A DNA stretch of 43,279 nucleotides. It comes from Alcaligenaceae bacterium. GTDB lineage: Bacteria > Pseudomonadota > Gammaproteobacteria > Burkholderiales > Burkholderiaceae_B. Location of the stretch: NCBI GenBank assembly GCA_012727555.1, contig JAAYGT010000062.1, positions 1 to 43,279 of the forward strand. Reading direction: 5' to 3'. A program made the translations under genes and the position numbers. Under the pieces are notes generated by a model. The model was not told the origin of the DNA. It was given only the letters and a program-made list of their open reading frames with translations, and did not search any database. Shown one piece after another: positions 7,940 through 17,161 of the stretch; within the stretch, counting starts at the first letter, position 1; every line of letters begins with the position of its first letter.

Positions 7940-10636
7940 TCAGCGTAGCAAGCCTTTCAACGCGTCGCCAAGGCTTTTGACAGGATCGACCGGACGCGGC
8001 GCTGCCGGCGGCTGGGCGGACGCCCCGGGCGCAGTGCTCTCTTGCTCCGGCACCGGCAAACCCAGACGCTCGGTGAGCAATTCGGTGAGACCTCCCTGCA
8101 CAGCCTGCCGGATCGCCTTGCTGGAAATATCCTGCCACTGCACCTGGTAGCCCGGCGAACGGAACGGACCCGACACCCTGAGCGGGACCGTGATCCCCCG
8201 CAAGTCGGCCAGATCTTTACCCTCTTGTCCGGTACGCGTATTGACCACATTGACATTCAATACAAGGTCGATCTGGTCATTCACGAGATCCAGTGAGGCA
8301 GGCTTGCCCTGGGTGATGCGCAGCAAAGGCGCCATGACCGTCAGTTTTCGCACGGTGCCCTGCCCCTGGGCCAGCCCGAGATCGAGATCCAGCGACGTGA
8401 AATCGGTACGGCGGGAAGGATCATACGTTGCGGAAATACTGGGCACCTGCCCCTGAAGCACCGCCCGGACCGCCTCATTGACCTCACGCAGCGTCTGGGC
8501 CACATTGAACCCCTTGATGGCACCGTCACGGACAGTGCCCTTGAGGGCTCCGGAAAGATTTGATTCAAACGCAGGAAGCGTTGTGCCGGAGGTCTGGATT
8601 TTCAATTGCAGACTAGTGCTTCCGGCGATCCGGTCATCTCCCGTCAAGTCGGTCAGGAAAGGGCCCAGCGCAAGCCCCTTAACACCCAGATCGGCCGATA
8701 ACTGGTTGTCGGAGGTCGCCGAGAAACTGCCGGCAAGCTCGCCTTCGTAGGCACGCGCCTTGAAGCCCGATACCCTCAGGACGCCCTCGGCAACTTTGAT
8801 GCTGGACTGAACAGCCTGCAAACGCACATTGCGTGTTTTCAAGGCGCCTAGAGTCAATGTACCGGAGAGGTTCAAGGACTGGAGAAACGAGAAATCAACG
8901 TGGCTGACGGGTGCTCCGGGCCGTGGCTCGGCCGCAGGCTCGGCAGCACGGGCTTCCCGTGCTGCCGACGGCAGGGATGGGCCGGGCCCGGCGCCATTCT
9001 GGACGCCACCCTCGCGGATAGCGGGAACGGCAGCGGATGCCTTGACCGGCACAGGGAACAACTGATCGAGGTCGAGCGAGTCGGACTTGAGGGCCACCAC
9101 CCAGCGTGGATTGTCGAACTCGGTGGCCTTGATGGAAAGATCGAGGGGGCTGCCGCTGAGAACCGCATTGATCTGCGAGGTCAGTTCATCGGTGCGGAGG
9201 TCGGCCTGAAGACTACCGATGAACGGAAAGCTGAATTCCCCGCCGGGCAGTCCGGGGTCTTCGATGTGGATATCACCTTTGATCGCCGACAGGCTGCCGC
9301 GCTCGTCGAAGGGTTGCCAGCGAGCCGGAGAAACCAGTTGCTTGCGCACCAGACGGCGCCCCTGACGATAAGTTGTATCAAGCTTGAGGTCTTTGAGCGC
9401 CAGATCGAAGGCATTACCCGACAAGCCGGAGGCCGACACGGCGATACCCAACACGTGCTCCCCCTCACCGCGCCTGAACGTGCCGACAACAGGTTCACCA
9501 CTGGCCGAATCGGGCGAGATGGCAAGACGGGGGGCATCGAGGGCGATATCGAGCGGTGTTTGCTGTTGCACCCCCTTCAGGCGCCAGGAAAGCTTCTCGG
9601 CGCTGAACAAGGCACGACTGCGATCAAAACGCAATTGCGGCACCTGCAGGCGAGTATCGAGTTTCTGCAGGGCGTGTTCGCCGCCGACGTCACCTTGAAG
9701 AACGAACTCGACGGCATTGGCACTGACATTGCGGGCAACGGCATCGTAAACCAGTCTTCCGGCACGCAAACCAAGCCCCTGAGCCTGCAGCTCTGCCAGA
9801 CGACCTGTCATCTGGACGTTGACGCGCTGGGCTGAATAGGTTCTTTTGGCAGGGCTGAACTGCACGACAGCCTGGGCTGACAGCGAGGCGTCAGCCACGG
9901 GCTGATCCCCCACGAGCTGACCCTTGAGCGTGACATCGAAGGGCTGCTCGGCTGTAACACGACCTGTGGTGATGGACAGCCGCAGCAGACGTGCCGATGT
10001 GCCGGTCAGCGCATCGTGAAAATGGATCTCGCCATTGCCGAGATCAAGGCCGGCGATATCGATGTGGAAATCTTCGGGCGGCTGAACAAAACCGGAGGGC
10101 ATTGATGAAGGGAGCGTGGTGGATGACCGGGCCGTTTGAGCCGCATCGGGCGAATGATCGGCCGGCACCACCGCTGGAGCAGGCGATACGTTCGCGGTGG
10201 AAGACGTGCCGGGAGCCACAACCACCGGCATTTCAGGATCTGTCATCAGATCATGGAAATTGAAACGACCCGATTCATCGCGCTTGACCCAGGCGCGGAA
10301 ACCACTGACACTGACGTGATCAACCAGAAAACGGTTGGACAGCAGCGGCCAGATGGCCACGGCAAGGCGGGCACTTTCCACCGACACGAAGGTATCCGGT
10401 GCATTCTGGTTCGACAGCGCGACATCCTTGACCGCCAACCCAAGCCGCGGGAATAGCGAAAGCTCGATATCGCCATTGATGGTCAGGGTACGCTGGTAGT
10501 TCTGAAAAACCAGGTTCTGCAGATTGGTTTTATAGGCATTGGGGTTGAACGTAAGCAGGAAAATGGCCAACCCCACCAGTGCCACGATCACCAGAACCAC
10601 CAGACTGATCAGGATGCGTTTGAACCAGATTTTCAT
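7940..10636 (-). CDS. AsmA family protein (envelope biogenesis, AsmA-like repeats)
   Basis: This long (898-residue) inner-membrane-anchored protein is of the AsmA type, whose members are large periplasmic beta-rich proteins linked to outer-membrane assembly and phospholipid transport. The N-terminus is one membrane anchor (KIWFKRILISLVVLVIVALV and following hydrophobic residues) leading into NPNAYKTNLQNLV. Next is the family-typical GDIELSLFPRLGLAVKDVAL and VDHVSVSGF. The C-terminal AsmA domain contains FLTDLTGDDRIAGSTSLQL, GTVRDGAIKGFNVAQTLREV and LVNDQIDLVLNVNVV. Low-complexity Ala/Pro linkers sit near residues 150-180 and 555-590. The ATG at 10636 has AGAGG upstream, and the extra 16 codons above it lack support. 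It is divergent from metY. Confidence 0.88.
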   Translation of the reverse strand: MKIWFKRILISLVVLVIVALVGLAIFLLTFNPNAYKTNLQNLVFQNYQRTLTINGDIELSLFPRLGLAVKDVALSNQNAPDTFVSVESARLAVAIWPLLSNRFLVDHVSVSGFRAWVKRDESGRFNFHDLMTDPEMPVVVAPGTSSTANVSPAPAVVPADHSPDAAQTARSSTTLPSSMPSGFVQPPEDFHIDIAGLDLGNGEIHFHDALTGTSARLLRLSITTGRVTAEQPFDVTLKGQLVGDQPVADASLSAQAVVQFSPAKRTYSAQRVNVQMTGRLAELQAQGLGLRAGRLVYDAVARNVSANAVEFVLQGDVGGEHALQKLDTRLQVPQLRFDRSRALFSAEKLSWRLKGVQQQTPLDIALDAPRLAISPDSASGEPVVGTFRRGEGEHVLGIAVSASGLSGNAFDLALKDLKLDTTYRQGRRLVRKQLVSPARWQPFDERGSLSAIKGDIHIEDPGLPGGEFSFPFIGSLQADLRTDELTSQINAVLSGSPLDLSIKATEFDNPRWVVALKSDSLDLDQLFPVPVKASAAVPAIREGGVQNGAGPGPSLPSAAREARAAEPAAEPRPGAPVSHVDFSFLQSLNLSGTLTLGALKTRNVRLQAVQSSIKVAEGVLRVSGFKARAYEGELAGSFSATSDNQLSADLGVKGLALGPFLTDLTGDDRIAGSTSLQLKIQTSGTTLPAFESNLSGALKGTVRDGAIKGFNVAQTLREVNEAVRAVLQGQVPSISATYDPSRRTDFTSLDLDLGLAQGQGTVRKLTVMAPLLRITQGKPASLDLVNDQIDLVLNVNVVNTRTGQEGKDLADLRGITVPLRVSGPFRSPGYQVQWQDISSKAIRQAVQGGLTELLTERLGLPVPEQESTAPGASAQPPAAPRPVDPVKSLGDALKGLLR

Positions 10637-10734
10637 GAACTGCCTCTTTTCTACGGGAAAACCCCGCCGGTCCTTGCTGGACAAATAGGTAGAATGCTAC
10701 CCCAAATCAATTCATATTATCCGGTGGAACGATC

Positions 10735-12012
10735 ATGAAATTCGAAACACTTGCCATTCACGGCGGCTACAAACCCGACCCAGCCACCAAATCGGTGGCG
10801 GTTCCCATCTACCAGACGACATCGTATGCATTCGACAGTACACAACACGGCGCTGATCTCTTCGATCTGAAAGTGCCTGGCAATATTTACACACGCATCA
10901 TGAACCCGACCAACGGCGTGCTGGAAGAGCGTGTGGCCGCTCTTGAAGGGGGTATTGCCGCACTGGTCGTGGCGTCTGGCATGGCGGCCATCACATATGC
11001 CATCCAGACCATTGCCCAGGCCGGTGACAATATTGTTTCTGTCTCCAAACTGTACGGTGGCACCTACAACCTGTTCGCCCACACCTTCCCCCGCCAGGGC
11101 ATCACCGTGAAGTTTGCGGCCCACAACGACATCGCCGCACTCGAAGCCCTCATCGACGAGAATACCAAGGCCGTCTTCTGCGAGACCATCGGTAACCCGG
11201 CCGGGAACATTGTTGACATTCAGGCCCTTGCTGATGCCGCGCATCGTCATGGGGTGCCCCTGATCGTTGACAATACCGTGGCTTCGCCCGCACTGTGCCG
11301 CCCGATTGAACATGGGGCCGACATCGTTGTTCACGCGCTCACCAAATACATGGGCGGCCACGGCACCACCATTGCCGGAGCCATTGTCGATTCCGGCAAA
11401 TTCCCCTGGGCTGAGCATAAACAACGCTTTCCCATGCTGAACGAACCCGACCCGTCCTACCACGGCGTAGTCTATACAGAAGCGTTCGGTCCGGCCGCCT
11501 TCATCGGCCGCTGCCGTGTCGTTCCGCTGCGCAACACCGGCGCTGCACTGTCACCCTTCAACGCCTTCCTGATCCTGCAAGGTATTGAAACCCTGCCTCT
11601 GCGCATGGAACGGCACTGCCAGAACGCCCAGAAAGTGGCTGAATTTCTCAAGGCACACGACCAGGTTTCATGGGTCAACTACGGGGGTTTGCCAGATCAC
11701 CCGGAACATGCCTTGGCTCAACGGTACTTTGGCGGCTATCCGGCCAGCATTCTGTCGTTTGGCATCAAAGGGGGGCGCGAGGCCGGAGCACGATTCATCG
11801 ATGCTCTGCAACTGGTACTGCGTCTGGTGAACATCGGTGACGCAAAGTCGCTGGCGTGTCACCCGGCCACCACCACGCATCGCCAGCTCAGCCCGACAGA
11901 ACTGGCCGCAGCCGGCGTGGGTGAAGACATGATCCGTCTTTCAATCGGCCTGGAGCACATTGACGACATTCTGGCCGACCTGACCCAGGCACTCGACGCT
12001 TCGCGGCACTGA
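10735..12012 (+). CDS. metY: O-acetylhomoserine aminocarboxypropyltransferase / sulfhydrylase
   Basis: This is a PLP enzyme of the Cys/Met metabolism family that makes homocysteine from O-acetylhomoserine and sulfide (direct sulfhydrylation). The 425-residue length and the opening FETLAIHGGYKPDPATKSVA are those of MetY rather than the shorter MetB/MetC/MetZ (about 390). PLP-site features: YTRIMNPTN (52-60), SGMAAITYAI (81-90), VDNTVASP (178-185) and the Schiff-base lysine Lys204 in HALTKYMGGHGT. The YASILSFGIKGG-like and SLACHPATTTH segments follow near the C-terminus. The upstream 98 bases are shared with the divergent asmA-like gene. An ATCATATT-type AT-rich stretch lies there, but no clear riboswitch. 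Confidence 0.93.
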   Translation: MKFETLAIHGGYKPDPATKSVAVPIYQTTSYAFDSTQHGADLFDLKVPGNIYTRIMNPTNGVLEERVAALEGGIAALVVASGMAAITYAIQTIAQAGDNIVSVSKLYGGTYNLFAHTFPRQGITVKFAAHNDIAALEALIDENTKAVFCETIGNPAGNIVDIQALADAAHRHGVPLIVDNTVASPALCRPIEHGADIVVHALTKYMGGHGTTIAGAIVDSGKFPWAEHKQRFPMLNEPDPSYHGVVYTEAFGPAAFIGRCRVVPLRNTGAALSPFNAFLILQGIETLPLRMERHCQNAQKVAEFLKAHDQVSWVNYGGLPDHPEHALAQRYFGGYPASILSFGIKGGREAGARFIDALQLVLRLVNIGDAKSLACHPATTTHRQLSPTELAAAGVGEDMIRLSIGLEHIDDILADLTQALDASRH

Positions 12013-12045
12013 GCATCGTGAATGGCCCAACGCTGCCGATTCTTC

Positions 12046-12414
12046 TCAGAAAAGGCGGCCGGGTTCGATACGGCCATTGGGTGTTGCCTGGTTCACAAGG
12101 CTGGGCAACATGATGGCCAGTGCAGACAAAACCTGGGGCTGCTCAAGACCCGATTCGCTGGCCAGCTGATTCAGCAGATCGGCGCCCAGCACATGAGCCA
12201 GCTGTTCGGGTGTGACAGGCATATTGGGCCCGTTGCTGATCCACGAGGCCACATGCTGTCCAAGGCCGCCACGATCAAAAAGCTCAAGCAGGCCTTCGAC
12301 CCTGCCCGGATAGGTATGCAATTGCCTGACAAGCACGGGCAACAGCGCCGCCTGCGGTGCCAGCTCCGGGTTCCTTGCAGCCATGGCCGCAGCAATGGTA
12401 CCTAACAGTGTCAT
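12046..12414 (-). CDS. YidB family protein (DUF937)
   Basis: The 122-residue protein has the YidB/DUF937 layout. An Ala-rich N-terminal helix is followed by GLLELFDRGGLGQHVASWI (about 61-79), which matches the GGLG..V.SWxGxGxN motif and continues NGPNMPVTPEQLAHVLG. The C-terminal LPSLVNQATPNGRIE corresponds to the conserved LPxxVxxLTPxG ending. YidB proteins are widespread and small, with no established biochemical role. The family normally starts slightly longer, but no better upstream start is visible. The gene is convergent with metY (33 bases apart) and divergent from the cyclodeaminase-family gene. Confidence 0.85.
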   Translation of the reverse strand: MTLLGTIAAAMAARNPELAPQAALLPVLVRQLHTYPGRVEGLLELFDRGGLGQHVASWISNGPNMPVTPEQLAHVLGADLLNQLASESGLEQPQVLSALAIMLPSLVNQATPNGRIEPGRLF

Positions 12415-12573
12415 GATATTTACCGAATGATTCGTTTTATGTTTTTGCTGTCTGCATCGATGTGCCGTACCCTTTCAAGCAAGTCGTGTTCAGGTTTGTC
12501 ACAGCACAGCCCAGTATAGTATCTGACAATCCTGGAACGCTTTTTGTTGCATAACCCACCTGGCTTGGTCACC

Positions 12574-13488
12574 ATGAACACCACCACCTACTCAGCCGCT
12601 GAAACGGCAGCCCTTTTGCCCTTTCCCGCTTTGGTCCAGGCACTTGAACAGGCGCTGCTTGACTACGCAGCCAACAGAATCAATGCGCCCGAACGCCAGG
12701 TTGTTGCTCTGCCCGCCGGCGGGGTGATGCTGTCCATGCCCTGTACAGCCCACGATCTCAGCATACACAAACTGGTCAATGTGGTTCCGTCTAATGCAGC
12801 CACCGGATTCCCGACCATCAATGGCGTGGTTTCGGTGTATGAAAGCAGCACAGGACGCACACGAGCCATACTTGATGGCCCCACGGTCACGGCACGGCGT
12901 ACAGCGGCCTTGTCCATGCTCGGCATCCAGACCCTGATGCCGGGCATGTGCCCGCGTCATGCCGTACTGATCGGCACGGGCACACAGGCTACCGGCCATG
13001 CCCAAGCGCTTGCCGCCCTGTATCCAGGCCTGAAAGTCACGGTCGTGGGAAGCCGGCCGGAAAAGGCTCAGGCCTTTGTCAAAGCGCTTCATGCGCTGTC
13101 CCTGGAACTTGATCTGCAACCGGGCGACACCGTACCCCACGATGCCAACGTGGTCATTACCCTGACCACCAGCGCACACCCGGTTTACAGCGAACCGGCA
13201 CGCTCCGACAGACTGGTGGTGGGGGTGGGGGCATTCAAACCCGAACTGGCCGAAATTGCGCCTGACACCTTGCATGCCAGCCAGATCTATGTCGATGACC
13301 TCGCTGGCGCACGCCACGAAGCAGGCGACATTATTCAGGCCAACTGCAGTTGGGATTCTGTCCTTCCGCTCGCACACGCACTTGAACACGGCACCGACAC
13401 GCTCAAACCCCGGGTCTTCAAAACCGTGGGGTGCGCCGCCTGGGACCTCGCGGCCGCACGCTGCGCCCTGCTTGCAAAGCATACATAA
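12574..13488 (+). CDS. Ornithine cyclodeaminase / mu-crystallin family reductase (probable delta-1-pyrroline-2-carboxylate reductase)
   Basis: This NAD(P)-dependent enzyme of 304 residues belongs to the ornithine cyclodeaminase/mu-crystallin superfamily. The N-terminal dimerisation part contains PAGGVMLSMP. TARRTAALSMLG (about 106-117) and the Rossmann glycine motif VLIGTGTQATGHAQAL (about 130-145) follow, then VVGSRPEKA and VGVGAFKPELAEI with the downstream acidic YVDDL segment. Members close to this type reduce delta-1-pyrroline-2-carboxylate and delta-1-piperideine-2-carboxylate to L-proline and L-pipecolate. True ornithine cyclodeaminase is about 350 residues long. The ATG at 12574 starts the homologous region (MNTTTYSAAETAALL). 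A TTG at 12544 would add ten unsupported residues. The exact substrate is inferred. Confidence 0.82.
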   Translation: MNTTTYSAAETAALLPFPALVQALEQALLDYAANRINAPERQVVALPAGGVMLSMPCTAHDLSIHKLVNVVPSNAATGFPTINGVVSVYESSTGRTRAILDGPTVTARRTAALSMLGIQTLMPGMCPRHAVLIGTGTQATGHAQALAALYPGLKVTVVGSRPEKAQAFVKALHALSLELDLQPGDTVPHDANVVITLTTSAHPVYSEPARSDRLVVGVGAFKPELAEIAPDTLHASQIYVDDLAGARHEAGDIIQANCSWDSVLPLAHALEHGTDTLKPRVFKTVGCAAWDLAAARCALLAKHT

Positions 13489-13581
13489 GCCTGCAGTCAA
13501 ATACTGTTAGACTACCGCTTTGCAGCAAAATGTATCTTGCTCGCCTTTTCACCATCCCCTAGATTCCAAACGATTCCTCTC

Positions 13582-14319
13582 ATGGCCACGTTCGACGACG
13601 ACGATCCATTTTCCGTAACCTCGCCTCTTGAAATCAAGGCGCTGCTCAAGTCCATCATGAAACGCAATGTGCTGATGCGCATGCACATCAAAGGTACGGA
13701 ATCCTCAATAGTCACCACGGTTCTCGATGTCAATGCCGATGCAAACGCCATGATCGTTGACATCGCCAAAGACACCGGATTCAACCGGCAAGCCACGCGT
13801 GCCAACGACGTTGCCTTCGATGCCATGCTCGATGGCGTACGCGTTCAGTTCAGCAGCGCAGGCATCAGCACGACGGAACACCACGGCCTGCCGGCCCTGA
13901 GCGTTCCCATCCCTGCCAAGGTATTGCGTATTCAGCGCCGCGAGGCCTATCGGGTGGAAATCCCCATCGCCAACCCTGCCGTGTGCCGTTTCTTCGATGC
14001 CGACGGGAAACCCGGGGCGGCATTGCAGGCGCGCGATATCAGCGCCGGGGGCATTTCACTGGTCGATCCCATGAAGCAGCTCGACAACACCGTGGGCAGC
14101 ATGTTCGATGACTGCGAGCTCATGCTGCCCGATGTCGGCACAGCTAAAATCAGCGTACGGCTGGTGCGTGCGTCTGATGAAAAACTACCAAACGGCAAAG
14201 AACAACGTGTACTCGGCTTGCGATACTTCAATCTGGGAAAGCCAGTGCAGTTCATGATCCAGCAGTACATCACGGCCATCGAACGGCGTCTGAACGCCCG
14301 TCGTCGCGGCTTTGAATAA
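13582..14319 (+). CDS. ycgR: Flagellar brake protein YcgR (PilZ domain)
   Basis: This is a cyclic-di-GMP-responsive motility brake. It has an N-terminal YcgR domain (about 1-115: FSVTSPLEIKALLKSIMKRN and the beta-rich segment after it) and a C-terminal PilZ domain. The c-di-GMP motifs are RIQRREAYRVE at about 117-127 (the RxxxR arginines) and DISAGGISLVD at about 154-164 (the D/NxSxxG motif). The 245 residues from the ATG at 13582 match E. coli YcgR (244), while an upstream in-frame ATG at 13537 adds 15 unlike residues. No flagellar genes are nearby. The window also encodes a diguanylate cyclase at 24320-25588, which could feed the same second messenger. Confidence 0.9.
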   Translation: MATFDDDDPFSVTSPLEIKALLKSIMKRNVLMRMHIKGTESSIVTTVLDVNADANAMIVDIAKDTGFNRQATRANDVAFDAMLDGVRVQFSSAGISTTEHHGLPALSVPIPAKVLRIQRREAYRVEIPIANPAVCRFFDADGKPGAALQARDISAGGISLVDPMKQLDNTVGSMFDDCELMLPDVGTAKISVRLVRASDEKLPNGKEQRVLGLRYFNLGKPVQFMIQQYITAIERRLNARRRGFE

Positions 14320-14357
14320 CCCGACACCGTCCATCCCACGTGTAATGCATTCCACCC

Positions 14358-15035
14358 ATGGATCCTTCTTTCTGGCTTGAACGGTGGCGCGAAGGGCGCA
14401 CCGGGTTTCACCAGGCGCGTGTCACCCCCTTGCTCGCAAAGTACTGGCCTTTGCTGAACCTGCCCAAAGGCAGTCGTGTGCTGGTGCCCCTGTGTGGCAA
14501 AACCATCGACATGTGCTGGCTGGCAGGTCAAGGTTATGAAGTGGTCGGGGTAGAACTGTCACCCCTGGCCACCGCCGATTTCTTCACCGACAAAAACCTG
14601 GACGCCCAGGTTGAATCATGCGGTGAACTGCAGCGCTACACCTGCGAGGGCATCGAAATCCTGTGTGGCGACATCTTCAAAGTGGACCCAACCGTGTTTG
14701 CGGGCTGCAGCGCTGTCTATGATCGCGCCGCCCTGGTCGCGCTGCCCGATAGCCTGCAACGCAGTTATACCGCCCATGTGTACGGTAACCTGCCAGTCAA
14801 CTACGCAGGCCTGCTGATCACCATCGATTATCCTCAGCACGAAATGGATGGTCCGCCCTTTGCCACAGGCACCGAACGCGTTCGCACCCTTTTTGAGCCA
14901 ACTCACCAGGTTGACCTGATTGATCAGCGCGACACCCTGGAAAAGGACCAGAAACTGCGTGACCGCGGGGTAACGAAGCTTGATTCTCTGGTCTTCCGGC
15001 TGGGCCGCGCTGCAACGACTGCAGTGCGCATTTAA
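14358..15035 (+). CDS. tpm: Thiopurine S-methyltransferase
   Basis: This is a SAM-dependent class I methyltransferase of the TPMT family, whose bacterial members methylate selenium and tellurium oxyanions and thiopurines. The start MDPSFWLERWREGRTGFHQ is the family signature. RVLVPLCGKTIDMCWLAGQG (about 40-59) is the modified SAM-binding loop, followed by VVGVELSPLA. YDRAALVALP (about 122-131) and LLITIDYPQHEMDGPPF (about 154-170) are also conserved. The length of 225 residues is slightly over the usual 215-220. The TAA stop overlaps that of nhaR on the other strand by 4 bases (TTAA), a tight convergent arrangement without a visible terminator. Confidence 0.93.
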   Translation: MDPSFWLERWREGRTGFHQARVTPLLAKYWPLLNLPKGSRVLVPLCGKTIDMCWLAGQGYEVVGVELSPLATADFFTDKNLDAQVESCGELQRYTCEGIEILCGDIFKVDPTVFAGCSAVYDRAALVALPDSLQRSYTAHVYGNLPVNYAGLLITIDYPQHEMDGPPFATGTERVRTLFEPTHQVDLIDQRDTLEKDQKLRDRGVTKLDSLVFRLGRAATTAVRI

Positions 15036-15925
15036 TCGGGTGACTGCACCCACCGCTGGGACAGTACCTGCTGAACCAGCGGATGCTGTTCTCCGCGGCG
15101 ATTACGCAAGGCATGAATTTCTTCGGTAACGGTTGGGGTATGGCCCAGCAGACACAACGAGGGCTGCAGATCGACATCGGCCCCGCCCAATTGACTGACC
15201 GGAAAGACACCCAGACCGCGGGCGGCAAACACGGACATCAACGCGCTGTCCTCGAACTCACCCACGATGTTCGGGCTGATGTTTTCGGTCTCGAACCAGC
15301 GATCAAGGGCCGCGCGCAGCACAGAGTGCCCCGTGGGCAACAAAACCGGCAAACGTGACAGACACGCCGGAAAACGGCTGCGCTGTTCATCGGTCACGAA
15401 GTCGTTGGTGCCATACCAGTCGATGGGGGACACCACCAGACAATCACTGAGCAACCGCAAATTAGGATTCAGGGGCGCAGGTTGCCCGGCCAGCACCAGA
15501 TCCAGATGATGCAAGGCCAGCTCGGCCAACAGGGGCTCGAACTCGCCTTCATGACAGACCAGGTGCAGATCGGGGGTTTTCAGTACCGGGCCCAGCAAAG
15601 CATGCGCAGCCAGTTTGGAAATGCCATCGGACAAGCCAACCGAAAACCTGACCACCCGCCGGGTGGCCGCGCGGTGAACATCGTGCGGAAGCATCTGACC
15701 CAATTGAAAAATGGCTTCGGCACGCTCGAAGGCAGTACGCCCCGCATCGGTCAGCACCACCCCCCGCCCGGCAGGCTTGAGCAACTGGTGCCCCAGGGAG
15801 CGCTCAAGATCGCGCACCTGGGCCGAAATGGTCTGAATCGCCATACCCAGACGTTCGGCGGCACGTGCAAAACCACCTTCTTTTCCCACAACCCAGAAAT
15901 AGTACAGATGCCGGTAATTGAGCAC
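15032..15925 (-). CDS. nhaR: NhaR-type LysR transcriptional activator
   Basis: This is a LysR-family DNA-binding regulator of 297 residues. NYRHLYYFWVVGKEGGFARA (3-22) and the helix-turn-helix AAERLGMAIQTISAQVRDLE are the NhaR-type N-terminus. The effector domain contains DGISKLAAHALL, LRLLSDCLVV, the EFEDSALMSVFAARGLGVF segment and a QHPLVQQV ending, all in the order of E. coli NhaR. NhaR activates the Na+/H+ antiporter gene nhaA in response to sodium, but no nhaA is present here. The divergent neighbour is a TerC/Alx protein, which may be its target in this genome. The 236-base divergent gap contains an inverted repeat (16049-16065) that could be an operator. Confidence 0.85.
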   Translation of the reverse strand: MLNYRHLYYFWVVGKEGGFARAAERLGMAIQTISAQVRDLERSLGHQLLKPAGRGVVLTDAGRTAFERAEAIFQLGQMLPHDVHRAATRRVVRFSVGLSDGISKLAAHALLGPVLKTPDLHLVCHEGEFEPLLAELALHHLDLVLAGQPAPLNPNLRLLSDCLVVSPIDWYGTNDFVTDEQRSRFPACLSRLPVLLPTGHSVLRAALDRWFETENISPNIVGEFEDSALMSVFAARGLGVFPVSQLGGADVDLQPSLCLLGHTPTVTEEIHALRNRRGEQHPLVQQVLSQRWVQSPD

Positions 15926-16161
15926 GATACCCCCGCGTATGCTGATGAAACGAACTGACGAGCAGACAAAATCTGAAATCGGGTGAGCGGCTTGAACGAC
16001 CTGTGAAACACCAGTTCGGCACAGAGGCCAGCGCAGCCACCAACGCAGTGTAATTCATCATTACATGCTCAACACTTCGGTTTTTACGAATATAAAATCA
16101 GAAACAAGCTGGTTTATCCGATAAGACAAACACGGCACCATGGCGCATCTCCAATCACCGG
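15926..16161. promoter_or_regulatory. Divergent intergenic region nhaR / terC with candidate operator
   Basis: This 236-base gap must carry the promoters for nhaR (leftward) and the TerC gene (rightward). TGTAAT (16049-16054) and ATTACA (16060-16065) form a perfect inverted repeat around TCATC, which fits the size of a LysR-type site (T-N-A dyads). An AT-rich stretch at about 16,078-16,100 (ACGAATATAAAATCAG) may hold a TATAAA-like -10 for the TerC gene. No Mn-sensing yybP-ykoY riboswitch core is recognisable, although E. coli alx has one. Confidence 0.4.
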
Positions 16162-17148
16162 ATGCAAACCATGACAACCCTGATGACATTTCTGGGCTCC
16201 GATTTTGCCGGAACACCCACCTGGACCTGGATCCTCTTCATGACCCTGGTCATTTCACTGCTGGCCTTTGACCTGGGTATTCTCCACAAAGACAATCGCG
16301 AGATCGGCATTCGTGAAAGCCTGCTGCTTTCGGGCGGTTACATCGGCATGGCCCTGTTGTTTGGAGGCTGGGTCTGGTGGTACCTGGGTGCGGAAAGCGG
16401 CATGGATTACTACACGGGCTTTCTGATCGAAAAATCGTTATCAATGGATAACGTGTTCGTGATCGCGCTGATCTTCACCTACTTTGCAATACCGCGCCAG
16501 TACCAGCACCGCGTCCTGTTCTGGGGCATTCTGGGTGTGATCGTACTGCGGGCCATCATGATTGGTCTGGGCGCAACGCTTGTGAATGAATTCAGCTGGA
16601 TACTCTACATCTTCGGCGCATTCCTGGTGTTCACCGGCGTGAAAATGTGGTTGATTGCCGACCAGGAGCCCGACATTGCCAACAGCCCCATCCTGCGTAT
16701 TCTCAAGCGCTTCATTCCTGTCACCAATGGTTTGCGCGGCAACGCGTTCTGGGTGAAAGAAGAGGATCCTTCGACCGGCAAGATGGTGCGCCGTGCCACG
16801 CCGCTGTTCCTGGCCCTGGCGCTGGTCGAGTTCGCAGACCTGATTTTTGCGGTCGATTCAATTCCAGCCATTTTCGCAATTACAACCGATCCGTTCATTG
16901 TGTACACCAGTAATATCTTTGCGATTCTGGGTCTGCGCGCCCTGTACTTTGCACTGGCCGCCATGATCCACCGGTTCCACTACCTGAAGTACGCTCTGGC
17001 CATGGTATTGGTGTTCATCGGTTCAAAAATCTTCCTGGTAGGTATCATTGGCAAGATTCCTGCGGTAATCTCACTGACTGTGACCCTTACACTGATTACC
17101 GGCGGCGTGCTTGTTTCACTCTGGAAAACACGCCACCAGCCCACCTGA
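16162..17148 (+). CDS. TerC family integral membrane protein (Alx-like)
   Basis: This polytopic inner-membrane protein of 328 residues is of the TerC/Alx family, linked to Mn2+ export, alkaline pH response and tellurium resistance. Conserved acidic membrane motifs are present: AFDLGILHKDN (about 35-45), EKSLSMDNVFVIALIF (about 90-105) and EFADLIFAVDSIPAIFAITT (about 224-243) with SNIFAILGLRALYFAL. About nine hydrophobic segments are visible. The cytoplasmic loop near residues 170-210 is basic/acidic (WVKEEDPSTGKMVRR), as in Alx. Two starts are possible (16162 and 16171), and neither has a strong ribosome-binding site. It is divergent from nhaR and followed closely by a CopD-type gene. Confidence 0.92.
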   Translation: MQTMTTLMTFLGSDFAGTPTWTWILFMTLVISLLAFDLGILHKDNREIGIRESLLLSGGYIGMALLFGGWVWWYLGAESGMDYYTGFLIEKSLSMDNVFVIALIFTYFAIPRQYQHRVLFWGILGVIVLRAIMIGLGATLVNEFSWILYIFGAFLVFTGVKMWLIADQEPDIANSPILRILKRFIPVTNGLRGNAFWVKEEDPSTGKMVRRATPLFLALALVEFADLIFAVDSIPAIFAITTDPFIVYTSNIFAILGLRALYFALAAMIHRFHYLKYALAMVLVFIGSKIFLVGIIGKIPAVISLTVTLTLITGGVLVSLWKTRHQPT

Positions 17149-17161
17149 CGGAGACCTGACC

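Noticed and set aside
10637..10734. SAM riboswitch before metY
   Set aside because: The gap is only 98 bases, and I could not find a SAM-I or SAM-II type core. Only a small GGTAG/CTACC dyad is present.
15926..16161. yybP-ykoY manganese riboswitch before the TerC gene
   Set aside because: Looked for because E. coli alx has one. No conserved core sequence or matching stem arrangement was seen.
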